5,312 nucleotides of DNA from Verrucomicrobiota bacterium (GTDB taxonomy: Bacteria > Verrucomicrobiota > Verrucomicrobiae > Chthoniobacterales > UBA10450): contig QHOZ01000085.1 of assembly GCA_003219495.1 (NCBI GenBank), positions 4,176-9,487 of the forward strand, read 5' to 3'. Below, piece by piece: positions 1-5,312 of the stretch; positions within the stretch are counted from its first letter, which is position 1, and each line of letters begins with the position of its first letter. Made by a program: the position numbers and the translations under genes. The notes under the pieces were generated by a model, which saw only the letters and a list, made by a program, of their open reading frames with translations, was not told where the DNA came from and ran no database searches.

Positions 1-1
1 G

Positions 2-807
2 GACGAGTGCAGATTTTTATCTTTGAAAAACCGCGGCCGCCTTGCCTTTTGCGAATACGGCGCCGCGGAGGGCGACCCGGTTTTCTTTTTCCACGGGTGG
101 CCGAGCTCGCGAACGATGGGCGAATTGACGGATGCCGCGGCGCGTGAACTCAACGTCAGAGTGATTTCGGCAGATCGTCCGGGAATTTGCGATTCAAGTT
201 TTCAACCGAATCGAACGTTGCTCGATTGGCCCGGCGTCGTTGAGCAGCTCGCCAGCGAATTGGGAATTGAACGATTTCACATTCTGGCGTTTTCCGGTGG
301 CGCGCCTTACGCCTATGTGACCGGATTGAAAATGCCTGGACGTGTCCAAGCGATTGCGATTGTCAGCGGCGCTGTGCCGTTCGCAGACCTGAGCGACCAC
401 AGTGGATTACTTCCACTCTACCGATGGATGATATGGTTTTATCGGAATCAGCCGCGCGTCTTGCGCGCGCTCTTTTATGCCACGCGACCGCTCATTTCGT
501 GGCGAATATCGGCCCGAAGTTATTTCCAAATGTTGCCAAGACCTGATGCGAAAGCCCTTCGAGATAACGCCGCATTCGATGTTGTTTTTGAAAGCCAGCG
601 CAGGGTTGGGGTTTTCGTTTGGAAGATGTCGACGTTCCGGTCCGCCTGTGGCACGGAAAGCAGGATCGTGCATTTTCATTTCGCGTTGCTGAAGAAACAG
701 CGAAGCGTCTGCCCAATTGTGTCGCCCGTTATGTTGAAAACGAAGGGCACTTCTCGCTGCCGATCCGCCACATGCACGAAATTCTTGCGGACTTGATTGC
801 GGTTTAA
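2..807 (+). pseudogene. alpha/beta-hydrolase fold protein, frame-disrupted and 5'-partial
   Basis: Two reading frames together make one alpha/beta hydrolase. The first frame is open from the window edge; TTG at 23 is the first possible start, but codons before it are also open, so the true start may lie outside. Counting from that TTG, it has the oxyanion-loop motif HGWPSSR (residues 24-30), DRPG (51-54) and the nucleophile elbow AFSGGAP with Ser91; the usual first Gly of GxSxG is Ala. Hydrolase-like sequence continues to FESQRR (residues 189-194, near 604). The C-terminal third is in another frame: GWGFRLEDVDVPVRLWHGKQD from about 604, with the likely acid Asp at 664-666, then NEGHFSL with the likely catalytic His at 748-750, and TAA at 805-807. 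That frame has a TGA at 589-591, so the junction lies at about 592-610. The joined product is about 262 residues, some 25 short of what I expect for relatives (roughly 285), so a deletion of about 70-80 bp that is not a multiple of three is likely. All three catalytic positions survive, but not in one frame. Substrate is unknown. A sequencing or assembly error is the alternative. Confidence 0.
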
Positions 808-824
808 ATCGGGCAAGAGGGATT

Positions 825-842
825 GCCGCTGAGGACAGCGGC
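825..842. repeat. perfect 7-bp stem-loop upstream of the LOG gene
   Basis: GCCGCTG (825-831) and CAGCGGC (836-842) are perfect reverse complements separated by the four-base loop AGGA. The hairpin lies 17 bp after the hydrolase stop and ends 8 bp before the TTG used for the next gene. No T-run follows on the plus strand, so it is not a standard intrinsic terminator. The loop plus its 5' neighbour reads GAGGA, which resembles a Shine-Dalgarno sequence, but it lies 15 nt from the TTG at 851, which is farther than usual. It could be a dispersed REP-like palindrome, a weak terminator or transcript-stability element for the upstream gene, or a leader structure affecting translation. The symmetry is visible; the role is not. 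Confidence 0.5.
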
Positions 843-850
843 CTCTACAG

Positions 851-1936
851 TTGTCTGTGAAGGAAGAAGATTTTACCGCAGGTGCGATCCATGATCAGCC
901 GGCGCGGCGGATTTGGACGGTCGAGGCACCATTCGACCAGCGCGTGAAAGATCTGGTGCGCGATTGGGGCGCGAAGAAAAATCCCGAGCTGATTGAGGAG
1001 ATGATCGTGACCGCGCTGAAAATGGCGCGCGACGAGATGAGCGTGGCGGATCTCAAGTTGATCAATCGCTCGCTCAAAGAAATGCGTTATGCGGCGAAGG
1101 TCTTCGGGCAGTACGCGCAATTCCGCAAAGTGGTCGTGTTCGGCTCGGCTCGGGTCCCGATCGATTCGCCGGAAGCAAAAGCGGCGGAGGACTTCGCGCG
1201 CGCGATGGTGGCAAAGGATTACATGGTTATCACCGGCGGCGGCGATGGGATCATGGGCGCAGCGCAGCGCGGTGCCGGACGCGAGCGAAGTTTCGGTCTG
1301 AACATTCGACTGCCGTTTGAGCAACAGGCGAATCCGATCATCGAAGGCGACCCGAAGCTCATTAATTTCAATTACTTCTTTGATCGCAAACTGAACTTCG
1401 TAAAAGAATCGCACGCGTTTGCGCTTTTCCCCGGCGGGTTCGGAACAATGGACGAGACCTTCGAAGTGTTGACGCTCATGCAAACCGGCAAGGCGCGAGT
1501 CATTCCGGTTGTGATGCTGGATCGGCCGAGCGGCGATTATTGGGAGACGTGGATTAAGTTTCTCACCGATTACCTTTTCAAACTCGGATTAGTTTCGGAG
1601 GAAGACTTTTCATTTTTCAAAATCGTGCCCGATGTCGATGCCGCCGTGGCCGAGATTTTGCAGTTCTACAAAATCTATCATTCCGCGCGCTGGGTTGGAG
1701 AACAGCTCGTCGTGCGGATTAATCGCGCTTTGTCGAAAAGCGCGATTGTCGATCTAAACAGAAAGTTCGCCGATCTCCTTCGCGAAGGCGAAATCGTTCA
1801 GGGCGCTGCGCTCCGGCCGGAAAAGAATGAACCGGAGATTTGGAATTTGCCGCGGCTGATTTTAACGCCGCACCGAAACAATTTTGGTCGCTTCCGGCAA
1901 TTGATCGACGCGATCAATGCCTCGTCAGTCGTGTAA
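851..1936 (+). CDS. LOG family (TIGR00730) Rossmann-fold nucleotide phosphoribohydrolase, long form
   Basis: This encodes a 361-residue cytosolic protein of the LOG (formerly misnamed lysine decarboxylase) family. Members hydrolyse the N-glycosidic bond of nucleoside 5'-monophosphates to release the base and ribose 5-phosphate; some activate cytokinins, while others such as PpnN act on purine nucleotides. The core runs from about 91 to 275: VVVFGSAR (94-101), the nucleotide-binding GGGDGIMGAAQRGA (129-142) and the signature PGGFGTMDE (194-202) followed by TLMQTGK. About 90 residues before the core and about 85 after it (281-361) make it much longer than the classical LOG proteins of roughly 180-200 residues. 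The extensions are not obviously those of PpnN. The start is uncertain: TTG at 851 gives the longest form and GTG at 857 is equally plausible. The first in-frame ATG (1001) would remove conserved-looking sequence. No good Shine-Dalgarno is present. Its 3' end overlaps the convergent glycosyltransferase by 12 bp. The family assignment is firm; the substrate is not known. Confidence 0.9.
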   Translation: MSVKEEDFTAGAIHDQPARRIWTVEAPFDQRVKDLVRDWGAKKNPELIEEMIVTALKMARDEMSVADLKLINRSLKEMRYAAKVFGQYAQFRKVVVFGSARVPIDSPEAKAAEDFARAMVAKDYMVITGGGDGIMGAAQRGAGRERSFGLNIRLPFEQQANPIIEGDPKLINFNYFFDRKLNFVKESHAFALFPGGFGTMDETFEVLTLMQTGKARVIPVVMLDRPSGDYWETWIKFLTDYLFKLGLVSEEDFSFFKIVPDVDAAVAEILQFYKIYHSARWVGEQLVVRINRALSKSAIVDLNRKFADLLREGEIVQGAALRPEKNEPEIWNLPRLILTPHRNNFGRFRQLIDAINASSVV

Positions 1937-3112
1937 AATCGCTTCGGAAGCCGCGAGCGGGGCCAACTCGGCCTGCGGCATCGCGATTTGCGGGCGCACG
2001 CGCCGCTTCTTGCTCGCTTCGACCAGCGCAAGATCGACATCGAGCTTCGCGCGCATCATTCGATCGAAGCAGAAGTGCTCGCGCGCGTAACGCAAACCGT
2101 TCTCGGCGCAGCGCGCGGCGAGATTTTCATCAGAAAGAAAAAGCAGAATCGCGGTCGCGAGCGCGTTGCTGTCGTTCGGTTGGACGATCAATCCGTTTTG
2201 CCCGTGCACGATGATCTCGGGAACGTCGCCGACGCGAGTTGCGACGACCGGCCGGCCACTCGCGAACGCTTCGCGCAAAACGATCGGTGACGCTTCGGTA
2301 TGACGCGACGCGATCACAACCATCGTTGCCGCGGCAAGAATGTCCGGAATATCCCACCGGTAACCCATCATCAAAACGTTGCCGTTGAGACCAGCGCGGT
2401 CGATTGCTTTGCGCACCCATTTCTCGCGGCTGCGCCCGCCGGTCGCTTCGCCCACGAAAACGAAATGCGCGTCGCGACGTTGATGGCGAACGATTCGCGC
2501 GGCTTCGACCAAATTGAACTGGCCTTTGTCGGGACGAATCATGCCGACGTTCACGATGATCGGCGTCTCCTCGGACAGTCCGACCTCGCGCCGGAATTTC
2601 ATGCGGTCGCGGTTGGGCGAAAATTTCTCGAGATCAACCGCCGAACCGATGACTTCGATTTTTTTCGCGGTGATTCCGTATTGCTCGATGAATTCTTTTT
2701 TGATGACTTGCGCGTCGGCGACAATTTTCGCGCAGCCGTGGCGGTAAATGAACGCGCGCTTTTTGTGACCGAGCGGATCGGTGATGCAACGCGAGCGGGT
2801 GACCGGCCAACCGCAAAGATACAGCGGCAAACAGAGCCAGTGATCTTTCGAGCTGTAGGTTTTGATCAGGTCGACGCGATTACGCCGGCAGAAAAGCCAG
2901 ATGCGGAATGACGCGAACGGATTGATGCGATGCTTGAGCGACATCGGCACGACCGGGGTGCCGAGCTCGCGCGCTTTGGTCATTACTTCGCTTGTCGGGT
3001 CGCAGATGAGCCACGCGCGATGGCCATTGGCATTGAGCCAATTGATTTCGAGACAGGTGCGATATTCCTGTCCGCCCCAACTGCCGCTGCTCTCGAGATG
3101 AAGTAGATTCAC
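1925..3112 (-). CDS. GT4-type glycosyltransferase (GT-B fold)
   Basis: This 395-residue protein has the layout of a retaining GT-B glycosyltransferase, which moves a sugar from a nucleotide-sugar donor to a lipid, polysaccharide or similar acceptor, usually at the cytoplasmic face of the inner membrane. The N-terminal Rossmann half opens with LLHLESSGSWGGQEYR, where Gly13-Gly14 corresponds to the GG loop of the family. The C-terminal half starts near 184 with IIVNVGMIRPDKGQ (185-198). It has the donor-binding EX7E motif (Glu273 and Glu281 in TEASPIVLREAFASGRPVV) and then GDVPEIIVHGQNGLIV (295-310). The last 25 residues are Ala/Pro-rich and probably variable. No transmembrane segment is evident. 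The GTG start at 3112 overlaps the acp stop in GTGA, implying translational coupling; AAAGG about 13 nt upstream is a weak Shine-Dalgarno. It is the last gene of the minus-strand group, and its tail overlaps the LOG gene. The family is certain; donor and acceptor are unknown. Confidence 0.9.
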   Translation of the reverse strand: MNLLHLESSGSWGGQEYRTCLEINWLNANGHRAWLICDPTSEVMTKARELGTPVVPMSLKHRINPFASFRIWLFCRRNRVDLIKTYSSKDHWLCLPLYLCGWPVTRSRCITDPLGHKKRAFIYRHGCAKIVADAQVIKKEFIEQYGITAKKIEVIGSAVDLEKFSPNRDRMKFRREVGLSEETPIIVNVGMIRPDKGQFNLVEAARIVRHQRRDAHFVFVGEATGGRSREKWVRKAIDRAGLNGNVLMMGYRWDIPDILAAATMVVIASRHTEASPIVLREAFASGRPVVATRVGDVPEIIVHGQNGLIVQPNDSNALATAILLFLSDENLAARCAENGLRYAREHFCFDRMMRAKLDVDLALVEASKKRRVRPQIAMPQAELAPLAASEAILHD

Positions 3113-3408
3113 GCCGGGTTGTCGACCTTTCCGCCAGTGTGAACACCTTCCCCGCGTTTTTCGAGAATATAATCGTGGATTGTATTTACTGTTTTTAGAG
3201 CCCGGCCAGCCACTTCTGAGTTGGGCACCCCCACGCCGAAGGTCTTTTCCATGCTGACCACCAGCTCCAGAGCGTCGATCGAGTCCAAACCGAGCCCGTT
3301 CGGGCCAAAAAGGGGCAGATCATCCCCAATTTGTTCGGGCGTCGTCTGAAGCATCAGGTTCTTGACGAGCATCTCCTTGATGCGCGCGCGCAAGTCAGCA
3401 TCCGGCAT
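3109..3408 (-). CDS. acyl carrier protein (phosphopantetheine-binding)
   Basis: A 99-residue acidic protein with the four-helix acyl carrier fold. The attachment motif LGLDSIDALELV (39-50) has Ser43 as the expected 4'-phosphopantetheine site, followed by the recognition helix with SMEKTFGV (52-59) and a last helix near TVNTIHDYIL (73-82). The tail from about 84 is a Gly/Lys-rich extension. This is not the housekeeping fatty-acid AcpP: AcpP normally has DSLD and sits beside fabD/fabG/fabF, whereas DSIDALELV with a longer loop before it (LFGPNGLG) is typical of specialised carriers in aryl polyene, lipid-modification and exopolysaccharide clusters. The ATG at 3406-3408 fits the usual length, though the upstream sequence lacks a clear Shine-Dalgarno. 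Its TGA shares four bases with the glycosyltransferase GTG, so the two are probably co-translated, and tatA lies 75 bp upstream on the same strand. It would need a phosphopantetheinyl transferase and an acyl-loading enzyme encoded elsewhere. Confidence 0.9.
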   Translation of the reverse strand: MPDADLRARIKEMLVKNLMLQTTPEQIGDDLPLFGPNGLGLDSIDALELVVSMEKTFGVGVPNSEVAGRALKTVNTIHDYILEKRGEGVHTGGKVDNPA

Positions 3409-3463
3409 AGTTAAGGCGGCGCGAAATTGTCGGAAAATTCAGGCGCGGTCAATCAAGATTCGA

Positions 3464-3477
3464 TCCGCCGCGGCGGA
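3464..3477. repeat. 14-bp perfect palindrome between tatA and acp
   Basis: TCCGCCGCGGCGGA reads the same on both strands and lies in the 75-bp gap, just downstream of the tatA stop on the minus strand. As RNA it could form a short GC-rich hairpin with a minimal loop, but no U-run follows, so an intrinsic terminator is doubtful. It could be a protein-binding site, a weak attenuator between tatA and acp, or chance in GC-rich DNA. Farther along the minus strand the gap holds TTGATT and GACAAT with 19 bp between them, a poor promoter match that I do not annotate separately. Confidence 0.3.
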
Positions 3478-3483
3478 CGAGCC

Positions 3484-3795
3484 TCAAACCTGATCGGCTT
3501 TGTCGCCGGGAGTGACCGCTTGATTCGGATCAGGACGCGCTGCGACCGTTGTGGAAGCGTCCGTTCGAGGAACCGTCGCAGGCGGCGTGGTCGTCTTCGC
3601 CGTCGTGTCAGGCTTGTCCGCCTTGTGCAATTCGTCGGTGAACTCGTCCTTCGCCTTTTGGAATTCCTTGATCGCCTGACCCATGCCGCGAGCGAGCTCG
3701 GGCAATTTCTTGGCGCCGAAGAGCAAAAGGATTAGAAGCAGAATCCAAATCAGGTCCGGTCCTCCGAGATTCAGCAGACTGGCGAGGATGCTCAT
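3484..3795 (-). CDS. tatA: twin-arginine translocase subunit TatA/TatE
   Basis: The product is the small membrane protein that oligomerises to form the translocation path of the Tat system, which carries folded proteins with RR signal peptides across the inner membrane. The ATG at 3793-3795 gives 103 residues. The N-terminus has GGPDL (11-15), a single transmembrane helix at about 15-26 (WILLLILLLF), the conserved Phe26-Gly27 hinge, and the amphipathic helix LPELARGMGQAIKEFQKA (31-48). A hydrophilic, Thr/Pro/Ala-rich cytoplasmic tail (60-103) follows, as expected for TatA. TatB is less likely: the sequence around the hinge is the TatA form and the amphipathic helix is short. An upstream TTG at 3832-3834 would add 13 residues (MQRRRLGRSVAPA) that do not fit the family. 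A GGAG lies 13 nt before the chosen ATG. No tatC is visible. It is divergent from gspH and co-directional with acp. Confidence 0.92.
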   Translation of the reverse strand: MSILASLLNLGGPDLIWILLLILLLFGAKKLPELARGMGQAIKEFQKAKDEFTDELHKADKPDTTAKTTTPPATVPRTDASTTVAARPDPNQAVTPGDKADQV

Positions 3796-3914
3796 GGCTG
3801 GCGCCACACTCCGACCCAATCGCCTTCGTTGCAAGGCAAATTGCCAGCTAGGCTTAAGGCTGAACGGCCCCAGCGTCCACCTTGTGATTTAGCGCAGGGA
3901 GCGTAACTTCGCAG
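3796..3914. promoter_or_regulatory. divergent intergenic region between tatA and gspH
   Basis: This 119-bp spacer separates two outward-facing genes, so it should contain the promoters for tatA on the minus strand and gspH on the plus strand. I find no convincing -35/-10 pair on either strand. Visible elements are a near-palindrome GGCAAATTGCC (3835-3845), a possible ribosome-binding GGGAG at 3897-3901 ahead of gspH, and a GGAG on the minus strand ahead of tatA. Promoter location is inferred from gene arrangement only. Confidence 0.35.
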
Positions 3915-4388
3915 GTGCAGCGTTCCCGAGGCGGCTTTACCTTGATCGAGATCATTATCGCGGTGGCGATTATGGTTCTCATTCTAGGACTGGCCTATCC
4001 AAGTTTTGAAGGCGTGATAGCGGACCGGAAACTGCGCGCGTCGCTGGATCGATTTAACAATATCGTTCGCGTCGCGCAGGAACACAGTGTCAACGAGCAT
4101 CGCGCATATCTCGTGGTTTGGAGCAACAAAGAAGTCGTGGTGCAGCCCGAAGCCTTCAGCAGAGATGAGGAGCGAAAAGCGGCAGCGAGGTTTCCGTTGG
4201 ATTACGGCGAGATCTTGACGCTGAGTTTACCGGCCGCGATTTCGAAAACGGCGGGCGAATGGATTTTTTGGCCGACGGGAACGTGCGAGCCGGCGTCGGT
4301 TCACTATGAAGGACACGCCGGCGTTTGGACCGCAGATTATTCGCCGTTAACCGGGCATGGACAGTTGTCGCAATATGCAGCGAAGTAA
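3915..4388 (+). CDS. gspH: type II secretion minor pseudopilin GspH-like
   Basis: A 157-residue prepilin-like protein. A short basic leader (MQRSRGG) is followed by the type III signal G7|FTLIE, with Phe8 as mature residue 1 and Glu12 as the Glu+5 needed for pilin assembly, then a hydrophobic helix to about residue 28 (IIIAVAIMVLILGLAYPSF). Prepilin peptidase GspO/PilD would cut after Gly7 and N-methylate Phe8. The helix continues into RFNNIVRVAQEHSVNEHRAYLVV (46-68), the GspH/FimT pattern of an alpha helix running into a beta-strand-rich domain. The calcium-loop and C-terminal features of the major pseudopilin GspG are not seen. Minor pseudopilins H, I, J and K form the tip that primes pseudopilus assembly in the periplasm. 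The GTG start at 3915 leaves a leader of normal length; GGGAG sits 13 nt upstream. It overlaps gspI by 14 bp and begins the plus-strand group, which lacks gspG here. A FimT-like type IV pilus protein is the alternative, but the following I and J genes favour type II secretion. Confidence 0.75.
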   Translation: MQRSRGGFTLIEIIIAVAIMVLILGLAYPSFEGVIADRKLRASLDRFNNIVRVAQEHSVNEHRAYLVVWSNKEVVVQPEAFSRDEERKAAARFPLDYGEILTLSLPAAISKTAGEWIFWPTGTCEPASVHYEGHAGVWTADYSPLTGHGQLSQYAAK

Positions 4389-4788
4389 TTTTACGCGCGC
4401 AAGATCGACAATCGCCTTTGCGCTCTACGAAGTTTTGATGGGCCTCGCGATTTTCGCGCTCGGCGTTTTGGCGCTCGGCCGCGCAGTGGAGAATTGTATG
4501 CAGGCCAGCACGCTCAACGCGGAGGAGAATCGCGTCCGGCAAATTTTATCGAATCGCATGGCCGAGGTGCAAGCGACGCCGGGCCCGCCGGATCAATCGA
4601 AAGAGTTCAACGTCGATACCGGTTACGGACCAGTGAGGCTGATCCAGAAAACCGCGCCCGCGAATTTGCAAGACGACCTGGGCGCGCAGCTCTCGAGCAT
4701 GCATCATCTGACGTTGACCGCGAAATGGGCGCGTCGCGGAGCGGATCAATCGCAGCAAATCGAGTTTTATGTTTATCGTCCGGGTTAA
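4375..4788 (+). CDS. gspI: type II secretion minor pseudopilin GspI-like
   Basis: A minor pseudopilin of 137 residues from the ATG at 4375; an upstream ATG at 4357 would add six residues. The later start is preferred because it overlaps gspH less and leaves a 14-residue leader. The signal is A|FALYEVLMGLAIFALGVLALGRA: mature Phe1 and Glu5 are in place, but position -1 is Ala rather than Gly. The LAIFALGVLAL helix followed by ENRVRQILSNRMAEVQ is the characteristic GspI pattern, in which a short linker leads to a helix ending in NRxAE. The C-terminal part (LTLTAKWARRGADQSQQIEFYVYRPG region) is the expected beta-strand end, where GspI proteins commonly finish in strands that pack against J. In the known tip complex GspI contacts GspJ and GspK. 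It overlaps gspH by 14 bp and gspJ by 20 bp, so the three are almost certainly co-translated. No strong Shine-Dalgarno is visible, consistent with coupling. Confidence 0.8.
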   Translation: MQRSNFTRARSTIAFALYEVLMGLAIFALGVLALGRAVENCMQASTLNAEENRVRQILSNRMAEVQATPGPPDQSKEFNVDTGYGPVRLIQKTAPANLQDDLGAQLSSMHHLTLTAKWARRGADQSQQIEFYVYRPG

Positions 4789-5312
4789 TCGCCGCAGCGG
4801 CTTCACGTTGTTGGAGATCATCATGGCGGTTGCGATTCTCGCCACGATGGCAATCGCGATTTATCGCTTCGTGCAGGCGAACATGGTGGCGATCCGCCTT
4901 TCATCGGAAGCAGTCGCGTCCGACGCGCGCTACGATGGGTTGCGCGAAGTGCTCTCGGAACAATGGCAAAGTTTACCCTCGGGAAAAGGCGCGTTGCTCG
5001 GCGACGCTTTGAAATTATCGGATCGCGAGCGCGACGAAGTCCGCTGGCTTTGCAGCGCCGGTCCGGGATTGATGACGCGTTACGCGGCGGGCGATTACGT
5101 TGTATCGTTGCGATTGCAATCGGCGAAAGATGATAAGGGCTTCGAACTTGGTTTTCTGCGCAGACCGCAGGACGATAAGTCCACGAACGCGAGTGAATCG
5201 TGGGTCCCGCTAATCGACCAGGTGCGCGCGCTGCAAATTCAATATTTTGATCCCCGCCTGAACGTGTGGGTGCAAAAATGGACCGACACCGGAACGTTGC
5301 CGCGTTTAGTGA
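4769..5312 (+). CDS. gspJ: type II secretion minor pseudopilin GspJ, 3'-partial
   Basis: An open frame from the ATG at 4769 to the window edge gives 181 residues with no stop. The leader MFIVRVNRRSG is followed by G11|FTLLE with Glu16 as Glu+5 and a hydrophobic helix IIMAVAILATMAIAIYRFV (17-35). The diagnostic GspJ region is near the end: WVPLIDQVRALQIQYFD, then VWVQKWTDTGTLPRLV (166-181), matching the family pattern of a strand with a YxD motif, Trp residues and a LPxxV loop. GspJ proteins are usually about 190-230 residues, so only a small part should be missing. It forms the tip complex with GspI and GspK, and gspK would be the expected next gene. The start lies inside gspI (20-bp overlap), which indicates coupled translation. 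The frame is uninterrupted and the identification is strong. Confidence 0.85.
   Translation, partial: MFIVRVNRRSGFTLLEIIMAVAILATMAIAIYRFVQANMVAIRLSSEAVASDARYDGLREVLSEQWQSLPSGKGALLGDALKLSDRERDEVRWLCSAGPGLMTRYAAGDYVVSLRLQSAKDDKGFELGFLRRPQDDKSTNASESWVPLIDQVRALQIQYFDPRLNVWVQKWTDTGTLPRLV

Noticed and set aside
845..1483. 212-codon open frame on the minus strand
   Set aside because: It is fully antisense to the LOG core, which has clear family motifs; the His/Arg-rich composition is typical of a shadow frame in GC-rich DNA.
1936..1960. Possible CTTCGG-type hairpin near the LOG stop
   Set aside because: The stem is only about 4 bp, it lies inside the glycosyltransferase coding sequence and no T-run follows.
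1840..2290. Plus-strand open frames across the LOG/glycosyltransferase junction
   Set aside because: Arg/Ala/Ser-rich shadow products overlapping two well-supported genes, with no motif or start signal.
2300..2911. 203-codon open frame on the plus strand
   Set aside because: It is antisense to the glycosyltransferase, whose EX7E and other motifs are intact; the product shows no recognisable motif.
3420..3460. Possible minus-strand promoter TTGATT-19-GACAAT ahead of acp
   Set aside because: Only four of six bases match in each box and the spacing is off the optimum, so it is not distinguishable from chance.
3427..3735. 102-codon plus-strand open frame antisense to tatA
   Set aside because: Arg-rich shadow of a convincing TatA; it begins in the tatA-acp gap without a ribosome-binding site.
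4494..5012. 172-codon plus-strand open frame overlapping gspI and gspJ
   Set aside because: It runs in a different frame from both pseudopilin genes and has an Arg/Ser-rich composition; the real gspJ frame starts at 4769 and stays open to the edge.

Overview
The window is a gene-dense stretch of bacterial DNA of moderately high GC. It looks most like a member of the Verrucomicrobiota or a related soil/freshwater lineage of the PVC group. This rests on protein style: an Ala-Phe prepilin cleavage site in one pseudopilin, a TatA of the GGPDL...LLLFGAKKLPELAR type, TTG and GTG starts with poor Shine-Dalgarno sequences, and small mixed-orientation operons. No rRNA or other taxonomic marker is present, so the placement is an inference. 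I see no tRNA, rRNA, CRISPR array, insertion sequence or phage gene.

Layout, left to right. (1) Positions 2-807, plus strand: an alpha/beta-hydrolase, probably cut by the left edge. Its reading frame breaks near 592-610, and about 25 residues of the usual lid/linker are missing. (2) 825-842: a perfect 7-bp stem-loop just ahead of the next gene. (3) 851-1936, plus: a long LOG/TIGR00730-family nucleotide phosphoribohydrolase. (4) 1925-3112, minus: a GT4-type glycosyltransferase whose 3' end overlaps the LOG gene tail to tail by 12 bp. (5) 3109-3408, minus: a dedicated acyl carrier protein whose stop codon overlaps the glycosyltransferase start (GTGA). (6) 3484-3795, minus: tatA, the Tat translocon pore subunit. 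(7) 3796-3914: a divergent intergenic region. (8) 3915-5312, plus: three overlapping minor pseudopilin genes, gspH-gspI-gspJ, of a type II secretion system. The last runs off the right edge.

How the genes may work together. tatA, the acyl carrier protein and the glycosyltransferase are co-directional and may form one minus-strand unit. The tight acp-glycosyltransferase coupling suggests an acylated glycolipid or polysaccharide product, but no substrate can be read from the sequence. On the other side of the divergent spacer, gspHIJ encode the tip complex of the type II pseudopilus. Tat exports folded proteins to the periplasm and type II secretion takes folded periplasmic proteins across the outer membrane, so the tatA/gspHIJ head-to-head arrangement is functionally suggestive, though it could be coincidental. 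Nothing here is a clearly undescribed system. The most interesting points are the acp-glycosyltransferase pair, the tatA/gsp junction, the disrupted hydrolase and the hairpin ahead of the LOG gene.
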